The notes under the pieces: model-generated
What the model was told of the DNA's origin: nothing
Seen by the model: only the letters and a program-made list of their open reading frames with translations
The model's database searches: none
Part shown: piece after piece, positions 45,510 through 58,223 of the stretch
How the letters are laid out: each line of letters begins with the position of its first letter
Numbering within the stretch: position 1 is the stretch's first letter
Translations under genes and position numbers: made by a program
NCBI RefSeq assembly: GCF_014650435.1
Contig: NZ_BMUY01000002.1
Coordinates: forward strand, 739,951-803,950
Direction of reading: 5' to 3'
Source: Streptomyces tendae
GTDB taxonomy: Bacteria > Actinomycetota > Actinomycetes > Streptomycetales > Streptomycetaceae
Length of the DNA: 64,000 nucleotides

Positions 45510-46739
45510 CTAGTCCGCCAGCATCGCCAGCGCTCTGCGCGCCACCTCGCGGCCGATGGGCAGGGAGGCGGTCGCCGCGGGCGACGGTGCGTTCAGGACG
45601 TGCACCGCGTGGGCGCCCTCTTTGATCAGGAAGTCGTCCACCAGCGTGCCGTCCGCCAGCACCGCCTGCGCTCGCACCCCTGCCGGGGCGGCGACCAGGT
45701 CGCCTTCCGTCACCGCCGGCAGCAGCCTGCGGACCGCCGCCGTGAACGCGCTCCTGGACAGCGACCGGCGCAGCTCGCCCGCGCCGTACCTCCAGTGCCG
45801 CCGCGCTATCCGCCACGAACCCGGCCAGGCCAGGGTCGCGCCCAGCTCACGGGGGCGCACCACGCCCCAGCCGTACCCCTCGCGCGCCAGCGCCGGCACC
45901 GCGTTCGGCCCGACGTGCACACCGCCGTCGATGCCCCGGGTCAGATGCACTCCGAGGAACGGGAACGCCGGGTCCGGCACCGGGTACACCAGGCCCCGCA
46001 CCAGCTCCGGTCGCGCCAGCTCGTAGTACTCGCCCCGGAAGGGGACGATCCGCATCCCGGGGTCGTCGCCGGTCAGCCGGGCGATCTCGTCGCAGTGCAG
46101 CCCGCCGCAGTTGACCAGGGCCCGGGCCCGGAGCACGTCTCCGGCACGGGTGCGAACGGCGACGCCCAGGCCGGGGCGCCGGTCGACGCGGTGCACCTCG
46201 GCGCCGTAGCGGATGTCCGCACCGGAGGCGTGGGCGAGCTGCCGGGCCACGGCGCCGTAGTCGCAGATGCCGGTTATGCCGACGTGTATGGCGGCCAGGC
46301 CCCGCACCTCGGGCTCGTACTCCTGGATCTGGGCGCCGCTCAGCTCGCGCACCGGTATGCCGTTCTCCCGGCCGCGCTGGACGAGGGCGTGCAGGCGGGG
46401 CAGCTCGGCGCGGTCGGTGGCGACGATCAGCTTGCCGGTGACGGCGTGGTCGATGCCGTACTCGGCGCAGAACTTGACCATCTCGGCGGCGCCCCGCACC
46501 GCGTAGCGCGCCTTGAGAGAGCCGGGGCGGTAGTAGACACCGCTGTGGATGACCCCGCTGTTGCGGCCCGTCTGGTGGCGGGCGGGGCCCGGCTCCTTCT
46601 CCAGGACCGTGACCCGGGTGCCCGGGGCGGCGCGCGTGATCGCGTACGCCGTGGACAGGCCGACGATCCCGCCGCCGATCACCAGCACGTCGCAGTCGTA
46701 CACGGTGCTCCGAACGAGCCCGGCCCGCACTTCTTCCAT
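45510..46739 (-). CDS. lhgO: L-2-hydroxyglutarate oxidase
   Basis: 409-residue FAD enzyme that returns L-2-hydroxyglutarate to 2-oxoglutarate. FAD motif VLVIGGGIVGLSTAYAI, then HQTGRNSGVIHSGVYY, GITGICDYGAVARQL, NCGGLHCDEIARL and the C-terminal VRAQAVLADGTLVDDFLI are family signatures. ATG 46739 is chosen because GGGAGGTG lies 9 nt upstream; GTG codons at 46730 and 46703 are alternatives. It seems monocistronic and converges with the Dabb gene. Confidence 0.92.
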   Translation of the reverse strand: MEEVRAGLVRSTVYDCDVLVIGGGIVGLSTAYAITRAAPGTRVTVLEKEPGPARHQTGRNSGVIHSGVYYRPGSLKARYAVRGAAEMVKFCAEYGIDHAVTGKLIVATDRAELPRLHALVQRGRENGIPVRELSGAQIQEYEPEVRGLAAIHVGITGICDYGAVARQLAHASGADIRYGAEVHRVDRRPGLGVAVRTRAGDVLRARALVNCGGLHCDEIARLTGDDPGMRIVPFRGEYYELARPELVRGLVYPVPDPAFPFLGVHLTRGIDGGVHVGPNAVPALAREGYGWGVVRPRELGATLAWPGSWRIARRHWRYGAGELRRSLSRSAFTAAVRRLLPAVTEGDLVAAPAGVRAQAVLADGTLVDDFLIKEGAHAVHVLNAPSPAATASLPIGREVARRALAMLAD

Positions 46740-46816
46740 TTCCCGGCCCACCTCCCACTTCGATAGTGCACTGCGCCACTGACAATGCCCTCAAACCCGG
46801 AAGCGGGCGGTCCGCG

Positions 46817-48238
46817 TCAGGCCGGAGTCACCAGCAGCGGGCGGGCGCGCTCGCGCAGCTCCACCACGCGCGGCTCGTCGCCGTAGGGCTCCAGGCGGTG
46901 CAGGAGGTCCTTCACGTACTCGGTGGTGCGGGCCGAGGAGATGCGGCCGGCCACCTCGACCGCCCGCACGCCCTGCTCGCAGGCCGCGTCCAGGTTGCCG
47001 GACTCCAGCTCGGCCACCGCCGAGACGACGAGTCTGAGGCCGTGCGAGCGTACGAACTCCTCCGTCGGTTTCGACAGCGCCTGCTCGGTGAAGCGGCGGA
47101 CCTGGCGTGGTGCCTTCAGGTCGCGGTAGCACTCGGCCGCGTCGGCGGCGAACCGGTCGTAGGAGTAGAAACCCAGCCACGTCGGATCGCTGTCGCCGGG
47201 GCGGGCGCGCTCCAGCCAGCTCTCGGCGGCCTTCAGCGCCGCGCCGGCCGCCACCGCGTCGCCCGCGCGCGCGTGCGCCCGTGCCTCCACCAGGCGGAAG
47301 AAGCTCATGGTGCGGGCCGTGGCCAGCCCGCGGTTGCGCTCCAGGGCGGCCTGGGCGAGGTCCACGCCCTCGTCGCCGAAGCCGCGGTAGGTCGCCTGGA
47401 GCGACATGGAGGCCAGCACGTAGCCGCCGAGCGGGACGTCGGCCGCCGCGCGGGCCAGGCGCAGCGCCTGGATGTAGTACCGCTGGGCCGCCTCCTGCTG
47501 GCCGGTGTCGAAGGCCATCCACCCGGCCAGGCGGGTCAGTTCGGCCGAGGCGCCGAACAGGGCGCGGCCGACCTCGTCGGAGTAGGAGCCGAGGAGCAGC
47601 GGGGCCGCCTCGACGCGTAAGCACTCGGGGACCATCGAGGAACGCCAGTCGCCGCCGCCGTACTTGGAGTCCCAGCGGCGGGCGTCCTCGGCGGCCTCGC
47701 GCAGCTTCTGCACATCACTGTGGCCGACTTTGAGCGGTGCGCCGGAGCCCTCGGCGGGGCCCGCCTCGCGCGCCACCGAGCTGTCGGCCGGGGTTATCAG
47801 CCATCGGGAGGCGGGCGTCGCGTAGGCGCTCACCGCGAACGAACCGGCGAGCGACTGCCAGATGCCGCCGCCGGTGCGGCGGCCGGCGAGGTCGAGACGG
47901 TACAGCTCGGTGGCCGACCTGACCGCCTGGCCGACGTCCCGCGGGAAGGCGAGGCCCACCTCGGGGGCGGGGTCCGCGTCCGCCAGACCGATCTCGTGGA
48001 GCGGCACCGGGCGGCCGAGCTTCTGGCCTATGGCCGCCGCGATGAGGTGCGGCGCGGCGCCCTGGGGCACCATGCCCTTCGACACCCAGCGGGCCACCGA
48101 CGTCTTGTCGTAGCGAAGTGTCAACCCGCGTTGGGCGCCGAGGTCGTTGACGCGCCGGGCGAGTCCTGCGTTGCTGATTCCCGCGAGGGCGAGAACGGCG
48201 CCGAGCTTCTCGTTCGGCCCGCGTTGCTCCCTGGACAT
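46817..48238 (-). CDS. Sporulation-associated TPR regulator (NsdA/SCO4114-like)
   Basis: 473 residues. The N-terminal ~80 residues are helical and DNA-binding-like ([41 protein letters not shown] in part). The rest is built of TPR-like helical repeats (for example [31 protein letters not shown]). It resembles the S. coelicolor protein annotated as sporulation-associated at this locus and the negative regulator NsdA. ATG 48238 follows GAGGGGTGG. Probably controls onset of development; the target is not known from sequence. Confidence 0.87.
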   Translation of the reverse strand: MSREQRGPNEKLGAVLALAGISNAGLARRVNDLGAQRGLTLRYDKTSVARWVSKGMVPQGAAPHLIAAAIGQKLGRPVPLHEIGLADADPAPEVGLAFPRDVGQAVRSATELYRLDLAGRRTGGGIWQSLAGSFAVSAYATPASRWLITPADSSVAREAGPAEGSGAPLKVGHSDVQKLREAAEDARRWDSKYGGGDWRSSMVPECLRVEAAPLLLGSYSDEVGRALFGASAELTRLAGWMAFDTGQQEAAQRYYIQALRLARAAADVPLGGYVLASMSLQATYRGFGDEGVDLAQAALERNRGLATARTMSFFRLVEARAHARAGDAVAAGAALKAAESWLERARPGDSDPTWLGFYSYDRFAADAAECYRDLKAPRQVRRFTEQALSKPTEEFVRSHGLRLVVSAVAELESGNLDAACEQGVRAVEVAGRISSARTTEYVKDLLHRLEPYGDEPRVVELRERARPLLVTPA

Positions 48239-48963
48239 GCGCCACCCCTCGACACAGACGGCTGCCGCGCTGGCATAACCACGCGGCATTCGTAAACCCA
48301 GCGTAGTTCGCCGCATCCCAGGCGTTAAGAGGCATTGTTCCGGATGGCGGGATTGTGGTCCGTACTCAAGTGCGGTGTATGTACGGTCTGTTGCCGCGTG
48401 CTCCCGATGTGTGGCCGTGCGCCCGTGCGTGCGCTCTTCTCCGGCCACGGCGGGAGCGATTCCATGGGCGGTGCGTGGGTCGGCCCGCTGTACTGGATCC
48501 AGTGGGCTGGGGGACGCCGCCGCCTACATCCCCGCGGGCGGCGGACCGGTCCGGGGGGCGAGTCCCGTCCCCCGGACCGCGCGCCGACGGCATGCCGCCG
48601 AGCGGTGCGCAGCATTTGTACGGAGCGTGTTCGGAGCGTGTTCGGGTGCGACCGTGTGACGTCGATTTGGCTGAAAATCACCTCTGGTGATTTCGGGGTA
48701 CTACCGCCCTCACCATGGGAGTTGAGGGCGCGTTGGGGAGCCAAAGGGCGCGTTACGGGGGCGCATTCGCGTCGCCTTCACCCCCCTTCAGGGCAGCGCC
48801 CGAGGGGTGGTGCGAGGGAGTCGGCGTTCTCGCGTGGGTATCCGCGAGGGCGCACTGAGTGAGCCCGTGCGGCTCCGCCGACGCTCTGTCGCGCGCCCTT
48901 CATGGCAGCATGGGGAACCAGTTCGTACGGTGCACTGGTTGTCCCCAGCCTGTGGAGGCGTCG
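48239..48963. other. 725-bp intergenic region with inverted and tandem repeats
   Basis: Divergent promoters for the TPR regulator and the asparagine-synthetase-like gene must lie here. It contains an 11-bp tandem repeat (CGGAGCGTGTT at 48621 and 48632) and an inverted repeat at 48675-48693. Open frames exist (for example 48335-48862, plus) but have no ribosome site or familiar sequence. I support no gene. Confidence 0.65.
48675..48693. promoter_or_regulatory. Inverted repeat, candidate operator
   Basis: AAATCACC (48675-48682) and GGTGATTT (48686-48693) are perfect 8-bp arms around TCT, AT-rich in an otherwise GC-rich region. It lies 271 bp before the asparagine-synthetase-like start. Confidence 0.45.
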
Positions 48964-51090
48964 ATGCGGTGGTTGGTGGGGTGGAGCAGCGCCGCCGTGG
49001 GAGCAGGAGCAGCAGCGGGGATCGCCGGAGCGGCCGGTTCCGCGGGGGCCACCGGCTACGACGGCGAGACCGTCCAGCCCGTGGGCGCCCAGCCGTTGTG
49101 GGGCGACCCCGATCCGCTGTGGGCGGTCGGCGACTGGCGCCCGGACGAGGTGCGCGTCGTCACGGCCGACGCGCAGACCCGGATCGCCGTCCTCGGCATC
49201 TGCGGCGCGAGTGACGAGCAGCTGCGCGTCGCGCTGTTCGCCGCGCGCGGGGGCGCGCTGCGACATCTGACGGCTTGGCCCGGCAGCTACACCGCCGTCG
49301 TCCAGGTCGGGCGGCGGATCACCGTGTGCGGCGATCTCGCGGGCGCGCGGCCCGTGTTCCACACCCCCTGGGCCGGCGGCACCGCCTACGCGACCGCCGC
49401 GCTGCCGCTCGCCGACCTCGTCGAGGCCAACCTCGACTTCGGCCACCTCGCCGCGCTGCTCGCCACGCCCGACGTGCCGGCCGCGCTGGACGACTCCACC
49501 CCGTACGACGGCGTGAGGCGTGTGCCGCCGGGGCATGCGCTGATCCTGCGCGCCGGGGCGCGCGAGATCGCGGGGTACGAGCCGGTGGCCTCGCTCGCCG
49601 TCGCGGCGCCCGCGGCCGACCCCGACCGCGCGGTGGACGGTGTGCGGGACGCCCTGGTGGAGGCGGTGCGCACCCGGCTCGCCGCGCCGCGGCACGTCCC
49701 CGGGGACGGCATCGATCCCGGGCCGGTTCCGGGCATGGGGCCCGCGGAACGCCGTGCGGCGCGCGGGATGCCGGTGCCGGGGATCGGGGCCGACCTGTCC
49801 GGCGGGCCGGCCTCGGGCACGCTGGCGCTGCTGGCGGCCGGGCTGCCGGGGATGCCGGGGACCGTGCTCGGACACGGCACCGGGGCGGGGGAGCGGCTGC
49901 TGGCCGTCACCTTCAACGACCTCGCCGTCGGCGGACAGGAGCCCGAGCTGGAGCGGGCGGGCGCGCTGGCGGCCAACCCGCGGCTGCACCACGTCGTGGT
50001 CACCGGCGGCGAGGACATGCTGCCGTTCACCGCGCTGGACGGGCCGCTGACCGACGAGCCGGGCTCCTTCCTGGTCGCCGCCGCGCGGCACCGGGCGCGG
50101 CTCGCCGCGGGGAGCGCGGACCACTTCGCCGGGTACGGGGCGCGGCAGGTCCTCGACGCCCATCCGGCGCGCCTCGCCGACCTGCTCATGGACCGCAAGC
50201 GGCGGCACCTGGTCCGGCCGGTCGCCGCGCTCGCCAAGGCCGACGGGTCGGTACTGGTCCCCGCGCGCGTGTACGGCGCGGCGCGGCGGCTGGCGCGCAC
50301 GCCGTACCGGAGCGGGCTCGAGGTGCTCGCCGAGCGGTTGCTGCGCAGACGCTTCGACCCGCCGGGGGACGGGGCGATGGACGCCTCGCTGGCCGCGCTG
50401 ACCTGGGCCGGGGCGGGGCCGGCGGCGCGGTGGCTGACCGGAGAGGCGTTGGCTGAAGTATCGGTTCGCCTCCAGACGTCCTCGCAGCGGTCGGGGGTGG
50501 GGCCGGGGCAGCGTCCGGGGGACTTCCGGGCGCGGGCGGCGCTGGCGCGGCAGGCTTCGGAGGTGCGGGTCCTCGAGCAGGCCGCGGAGGTCCGCTTCCA
50601 GCGGCTGCACACGCCGTTCCTCGACAACCAGGTCGTCCGGGCCTGCCGTGCCCTGCCGGAGGCGCTGCGGGTGCAGCCGGGGGCGCGGGCGGCGATCCTG
50701 CGGACGGTGCTGGAGGGCGCGGGGGTGAGCGAGCTGCCCAGCGGGTGGGGGGCGCCCACCCAGGCGCTGGCGGCTTCCGCCGCGCGTACGGGGGTGCGGG
50801 TCGCGGCGGACTCCCTGCTGGGGCTGTTCGACACGCCGCTGCTCGCGCAGGCTGGGCTCGTGGAGGCGCGGGTCGTGCGCAAGGCGGTGCGGGCGGCGGC
50901 CGCGGGTGAGCCGCTGCCGCTGGACGGGCTGGCCGACCTGGTCTCGCTGGAGCTGTGGCTCCGCCGCCTGCTGGCCCGCCGCGGCACCTGCTGGACCGGC
51001 ACTCCGGCCCGCCAACGCGCGGTACCGGCGGGCATCGTGCCGCAGCGGGGGGCGCTGGGCGGGGCTGGGGCGGTCGTGCGGCGGGGCTGA
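48964..51090 (+). CDS. Asparagine synthetase-like (lasso cyclase-related) protein, orphan
   Basis: 708 residues. The N-terminal half resembles a class II glutaminase fold but begins MRWLVGW without the nucleophilic Cys, so it cannot use glutamine. The synthetase half has the PP-loop position LSGGPASG (S279-G285), where the usual SGGxDS Asp is Ala283. Similar proteins close macrolactams in lasso peptide (albusnodin-type) pathways, but no precursor, leader peptidase or transporter gene is adjacent. ATG follows GGAGG by 6 nt. It may be a non-catalytic or divergent cyclase of the core genome. Confidence 0.8.
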   Translation: MRWLVGWSSAAVGAGAAAGIAGAAGSAGATGYDGETVQPVGAQPLWGDPDPLWAVGDWRPDEVRVVTADAQTRIAVLGICGASDEQLRVALFAARGGALRHLTAWPGSYTAVVQVGRRITVCGDLAGARPVFHTPWAGGTAYATAALPLADLVEANLDFGHLAALLATPDVPAALDDSTPYDGVRRVPPGHALILRAGAREIAGYEPVASLAVAAPAADPDRAVDGVRDALVEAVRTRLAAPRHVPGDGIDPGPVPGMGPAERRAARGMPVPGIGADLSGGPASGTLALLAAGLPGMPGTVLGHGTGAGERLLAVTFNDLAVGGQEPELERAGALAANPRLHHVVVTGGEDMLPFTALDGPLTDEPGSFLVAAARHRARLAAGSADHFAGYGARQVLDAHPARLADLLMDRKRRHLVRPVAALAKADGSVLVPARVYGAARRLARTPYRSGLEVLAERLLRRRFDPPGDGAMDASLAALTWAGAGPAARWLTGEALAEVSVRLQTSSQRSGVGPGQRPGDFRARAALARQASEVRVLEQAAEVRFQRLHTPFLDNQVVRACRALPEALRVQPGARAAILRTVLEGAGVSELPSGWGAPTQALAASAARTGVRVAADSLLGLFDTPLLAQAGLVEARVVRKAVRAAAAGEPLPLDGLADLVSLELWLRRLLARRGTCWTGTPARQRAVPAGIVPQRGALGGAGAVVRRG

Positions 51091-51509
51091 GCCGGCGGGT
51101 GCGGGTGCCTGCGGCGGCTGTGCGGGGTGCCTGCGGCGCCTGTGCGGGTTCGGTGGGGGTGCGCCGTGCGCGGTGGGTGCGGTTGTGGGTCGGGGCCGCG
51201 CCGGGGGGTGTTCGTCCTCGGAACGGCGCGAAATCGGTTGGCTACGGGGGCTCGGGGCGTTGACGCGCCAACCGCTGCGGGCGAACACCCCCCGCCACGC
51301 CCCCTTCCCGCCGTACGCGCCCGCGGGCCGTCGCCCCCTAGCCGCGGGCAGTCGTGCCGCTGGGGCGGCACGGGTGGGCGCGGCGGCACCCCGTAAGCGC
51401 CGGGCCGCGCTCCCCACCCCCGCGCCGACACCCGCACCAGGTGCCAAGAACACGCCGGACCACGCGCCGCACCGGCACCGGGTGCCCGCACGCCGCCGGT
51501 GCGGCGACA
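51091..51509. other. Gap before the AfsR-like gene
   Basis: 419 bp, very GC-rich, with no gene I can support. It contains a G/C-rich low-complexity stretch (51100-51180) and no clear promoter. Confidence 0.6.
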
Positions 51510-54500
51510 ATGAACCCCGTGCGGTACAGAATCCTGGGCGTCACCCAGACGGAGGACCACGGCACCGTCGCAAGCCCCGGCGGCCCCCGCCTGCGCGCGC
51601 TGCTCACCGCCCTCGCCCTGCGCCCGGGCGACGTCGTCACGCCCGCCACCCTGATCGACGAGGTCTGGGCGGAGGACGACCCGCCGCAGGACGCCCCGGC
51701 CGCCCTCCAGGCCCTGGTCGGCCGCCTCCGCCGTACCGTCGGCAAGGAGGCCGTCGACTCCGCCCCCGGCGGCTACCGGCTCGCGGCGACCCGCGACGAC
51801 GTCGATCTGTACGTCTTCGAGCGCCTCGTACGGCAGGGCACCACCGCCCTCGAACGCGGCGACGCCCCGACCGCCGCCCGGCACCTGGACGAGGCCCTCG
51901 CCCTCTGGCGCGGCTCCGCCCTGGCCGACCTCCCCGGCCACGCCGCCGGCCCCGAGGCCCTGCACCTGGAGGCGACCCGCAGCCGAATCGAGGCCGGTCT
52001 GCGTCTCGGCGACGCCCACGACGCCGTACCGCGGCTGCGTGAACTGACCGCCGCCCACCCGTACGACGAGCCCCTGCACGCCCTCCTCATCTCCGCCCTG
52101 CGCGCCACCGGCCGCGACGCCGACGCCCTGGCCGCCTACGAGAGCACCCGCCGCACCCTCGCCGAAGGCCTCGGCGCCGAACCCGGGCCCCGACTGCGCG
52201 CCCTGCACGCCGAACTGCTCGGCGGCCGGGGTGCGGAGCAGCCCGCTCCCGAGCGGGCTCCGGATCGCCGCAGGGGCAACATCCGGCCCCGGCTGACTTC
52301 CTTCGTGGGGCGGGAGCTGGAGCTGGACGCCATCCGTTCCGAGCTGCGCGGGGCCCGTCTCGTCACCCTGACCGGGCCGGGCGGGTCCGGGAAGACCCGC
52401 CTCGCCGAGGAGGCCGCCGCCGGGCTCGATCAGGCGTGGCTGGTCGAGCTCGCCCCGCTCGACCGGCCGGAGGCGGTGCCGGGCGCGGTCGTCAACGCCC
52501 TCGGGCTGCGCGAGACCGTGCTGCTGACCGGTGACCGGCCCGCCGTCCAGGACGATCCAGTCGCCCTGCTCGTCGAGTACTGCGCCCCGCGCAGCCAACT
52601 CCTGGTCCTCGACAACTGCGAACACGTCATCGGCGCGGCGGCCCGGCTCGCCGAGACCCTGCTGACCCGCTGTCCCGGTCTCACCATCCTGGCCACCAGC
52701 CGCGAACCCCTCGGTGTGCCCGGCGAGTCGGTGCGGCCGGTCGAGCCGCTCACCCCCGAGCAGGCGTTCCGTCTCTTCACCACGCGCGCGAGTGCCGTAC
52801 GGCCCGACGCCGACGTCGTACTGCGCGACGAGGAGGCCGTCGCCGAGATCTGCCGGCGCCTCGACGGGCTGCCCCTGGCCATCGAGCTGGCGGCCGCCCG
52901 GCTGCGGCTGCTCACCCCGCGGGAGATCGCCGACCGGCTCGACGACCGCTTCCGGCTGCTCACCTCGGGCAGCCGTACCGTCCTGCCCCGCCAGCAGACG
53001 CTGCGGGCCGTCGTCGACTGGTCCTGGGACCTCCTCGACGAGGCCGAGCGCACGATGTTGCGCGAGCTGTCCGTCTTCGCGGGCGGCTGGGACCTCGCGG
53101 CCGCGGAGACCGTGGGCACCGGGCCCGCGGCGGAACTGGTCGGTGCCCTGGTGGACAAGTCCCTGGTCGTCGCCCAACCGGGTGGCGAAGGAACCGGCAT
53201 GCGCTACCGCATGCTGGAGACCATCCACGAGTACGCCGAGGAACGCGCCGCCGAGGTCCCCGGGCTGCGCGAGTCCGCCGAGCGAGCGCATCGCGCGTGG
53301 GCGCGCGCCCTGGCCGAGGAGGCCGACCCGCGGCTGCGCTCGGCCGGGCAACTGCCGTACATCGCCCGCCTGGAGACCGAGCACGACAACATCCGCGCGG
53401 CCCTCGACCGCTCACTGACCGCGGGTGACGAGCCGGAGGCCGCCGCCCTCGCGCTCGCCATGGGCTGGTTCTAGTTGCTGCGCAACTACCGCCACGAAGG
53501 CGTCAGGTGGCTGGACCGGGTGCTGCGCCTCGGCGCCGCCCTGGACGCGGAGGGCGGTCGGGTGCCGCCGACGGACGTCCTCGCCCGGCGGACGGCTGCC
53601 ACGGACCCCGTCGCGGCGCTTCTTGCCGTGGCGGAAGGCTCTCCGCCGCATCCGCTCGACTCGCTGCGCATGCGGGTACGGATGATGCACATCCTCCTCA
53701 CCTTCGAGAGCGAGTCGAGGGAGCGGCTGCTGGACGAGCGGATGCGGCGGTACGTGCGGAGGGTTCGGGACCACTTCGCGGCCGGCGGCCCCGAAGCGGC
53801 CCGGGTGCCCGGGCTCGTGTGGCCGCTGACCGAGTTCTTCGTCAGCGACTCGGGGGACGTCCGGGGCTCCATGGACGCCTCCGTCGCCAACTGCCGTGCT
53901 TACGGGGGCGAGTGGGAGATCGCCGCCAGCCTCATGTTCCGCACGCACGCCGTGGTCGACACCTCGGGCACTCCGGCGGGCATCGACGACGATCTGGCGG
54001 AGATGCGGGTACTCAGCCGACGCGTCGGCGACCGTCTGGTGGAGGCCCAGGTGTGCAGCGCCTTCGGCGAGGCCGCCATGGTGCGCGGCCACTACGAGGA
54101 GGCCAGGGCCGAGTACGCGGAGGCGCTGCGGCTCGCCGAGGAGGTGGGCGCCTTCGCCGAGGCGCCCTTCCTCATCGCCCGGCTCGCCGAGATCGCCTAC
54201 CGGGAGGGGGACCACGGCACGGCTCTCGGTGTGCTCGACGAGGCCGGCGCCGCGGCGGACCGGTACGGCGTGGTCGACTCCAAGGCATTCGTCCTGATGC
54301 TGCGGGCCGGGCTCGCGGTGGTCGACGAGGAGTTCGCGCGGGCACGCGTGCTGTGGGAGGCGGCCCGCGAGGAGTGCCTGCGCGGCACGCCGCCGCCGCA
54401 GTTCCTGGCCATGCTGGGGCTGGTGGAGGCCCTTGTGACGGCGGGCGAGTCGTGCCCGGGCGCCGCCTTGCCGTTGCTGGCGGACACCCTGCGGGCGGCC

Positions 54501-54795
54501 GTCGAGGAGCGGTGCGCCGAGCTGGTCCTCGCGACGCTGGTGGACAGCGCGGCCGGGCTGCTGAGCGACCTCGGCGACCAGGCCCGTGCGGTACGGCTGC
54601 TGGGCGCGGCCGGGCGCTGGCGCGGCGACCGTCCGCGCCCCATGCCGGACCGCGCGCACGCCGAGCGGGCCGAGGCCGCCGCCCGCGGTGCCCTCGGCCC
54701 GCGGCGGTACGCCGCCGAACTGGCCGAGGGCGCCGTCCTCACGCCCCTGGACGTCGTCGTCGAGCTGGCGGCGGCGGTGGGGCAGCCGGTATCGC

Positions 54796-54809
<14 letters not shown>
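51510..54809 (+). pseudogene. AfsR/SARP-family BTAD regulator split by an in-frame TAG
   Basis: One reading frame of 1100 codons with a single TAG at 53472-53474 (codon 655). Part 1 (654 residues): SARP winged helix (1-95), BTAD domain (about 100-245), NB-ARC-type ATPase with Walker A GPGGSGKT at 289-296 and Walker B LLVLDNCEHV. Part 2 (53475-54809, 444 residues): TPR-like C-terminus. Around the stop the sequence reads MGWF-TAG-LLRNYRHEGVRWL; homologues as I recall have Trp (TGG) there, so a G-to-A change is the simplest cause. The truncated product could still act as a SARP-like regulator. Confidence 0.85.
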
Positions 54810-56835
<2,026 letters not shown>

Positions 56836-57016
56836 CGCGGAAAGCCCCCGCCACCCTGCCCAGCCAGTCCGAACACCGGGTCAGCGTGCCATATTGGCTT
56901 TTGTTCAGGACCCCCCTGTGCCGACCATCACTCGTCTGTGGGGACTTGCCGTGCCGCGGTAATAACGCTCAGCCGTTCGGGGAAGGACATACGGGCCGTT
57001 CCTCGGCGCCGCCGTC

Positions 57017-57850
57017 TCACGCCGGGCGCGACCGCAGCCCCTCCAGCAGGATGTCCAGCAGCCGGGCCGAGGCAGCCGCCTGCTGGGCCGGGTCCGGCAG
57101 CGAGGGCGCCGCCGTGGCTATGACCAGCAGTACGTCCGACACCGACACGTCCGGCCGCAGCTCACCCGCCGTCCGCGCCCGCTCCACCAGCCGGCCCACG
57201 ACCTCCAGGAGCGCCGCGGCCCCGTCGTCGCCCACCACGGAGCCCGCGACAGGACCCGCCCCGCCCGTGGGCGAACTCGCGCCACCGGTCGGCGCCCCGG
57301 TCCTCGCGGCCTCGTCGGGCACCAGGCGCAGCTCGCCGGTGCCCGGCTGTATCCGCTGCTGCGGAACCCGCGGATCACCGGCCGCCGCGCCGCCGACGCC
57401 GCCGTCGGCCTCGTCCGGCACGCCGACGCGCAGCACCTGCGGCGGCAGCAGCCGCCCGGCGCCCGAGGCCACCGACGTCCGCAGGAAGCGGGACAGCGCC
57501 GACCACGGCTCGTCCTCCTGCCCGAGCGCCGTGCGCGCCTGGTCGGTCAGCCGCGCCGTCTCCTCCTCGGCTATCCGGCGCACCAGGACGTCCTTGCTCG
57601 GAAAACGCCGGTACACCGTGCCGACGCCGACCCGGGCGCGCCGGGCCACGTCCTCCATGGGCGCGCCGTAACCCAGCTCGCCGAACACCTCCCGCGCCGC
57701 GCGCAGCACGTGCTCCAGATTGCGCTGGGCGTCCACGCGCAAGGGCGCGTTACGTGCCGTGTCGCCGCGTGCGCCGCCCGCCGACGCGCTCATCGCACCG
57801 CCGGGCGCGACGGCCGACGCGGACGACCAATGAGAATCCTGAACATGCAT
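57017..57850 (-). CDS. atrA: TetR-family regulator AtrA
   Basis: 277 residues. A 45-residue Ala/Ser-rich N-terminus, then the TetR helix-turn-helix (VLRAAREVFGELGYGAPMEDVARRARVGVGTVYRRFPSKDVLVRRI in part, about 48-95) and a C-terminal ligand domain with a Gly/Pro-rich insertion (TGGASSPTGGAGPVAG). Position next to ndh and the MHVQDSH start match AtrA of S. coelicolor, an activator of actinorhodin and streptomycin genes. ATG 57850 follows GGGGGA. The identification rests on synteny and sequence memory. Confidence 0.88.
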   Translation of the reverse strand: MHVQDSHWSSASAVAPGGAMSASAGGARGDTARNAPLRVDAQRNLEHVLRAAREVFGELGYGAPMEDVARRARVGVGTVYRRFPSKDVLVRRIAEEETARLTDQARTALGQEDEPWSALSRFLRTSVASGAGRLLPPQVLRVGVPDEADGGVGGAAAGDPRVPQQRIQPGTGELRLVPDEAARTGAPTGGASSPTGGAGPVAGSVVGDDGAAALLEVVGRLVERARTAGELRPDVSVSDVLLVIATAAPSLPDPAQQAAASARLLDILLEGLRSRPA

Positions 57851-58223
57851 AGACAATCCCCCGGTAATGACGTCTCCCCCCGGAGACACTCCCCGCCATC
57901 GAAAGCCGGAGTGCTGGAACGGGCCCGGTTGCGCGGCCCGCCCGTCGCGGACCTCATGAGCACATCCCCCTGCACACCGTGGGAAAGAACATAGTTGAGC
58001 GGGGGTCAATTCAGAAGGGGCACGTTCCGCACGGAGCGCCGCCCGATCGGAGCACGGACCGCACACGCCCCGAATGCGCCGCTCTCCACACCCGTACCCA
58101 CCCACGCTGACCTGCACGCTCACACCGCGGCACGGTGGTTCGCCCGGCTCGGCGCTCCGGCGATCTCCGGTCACACAAATTGACGAGCCTGTGGACAAAC
58201 GCAAGCGTCGGGTGCGTCATGGG
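57851..58223. other. Divergent atrA / ndh control region
   Basis: 373 bp with no gene. Contains a hairpin GTCTCC/GGAGAC at 57872-57887 just upstream of atrA and a TTGA-N7-TCAA repeat near 57993-58010. No Rex-type site (TGTGAA...TTCACA) is present before ndh. Confidence 0.6.

Noticed and set aside
48335..48862. Possible small-peptide or lasso precursor gene in front of the cyclase-like gene
   Set aside because: The 175-codon frame has no ribosome site, many rare-looking Cys/Trp residues, and no Gly...Asp/Glu core pattern with an acidic residue at ring position 7-9.
49386..53384. 1332-codon open frame on the minus strand
   Set aside because: Antisense to the asparagine-synthetase-like and AfsR-like genes; composition is Arg/Ser/Ala-rich without a fold.
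58141..58200. Rex operator before ndh
   Set aside because: TCACACAAATTG is only a half match; no inverted partner TTGTGA is present at the right distance.
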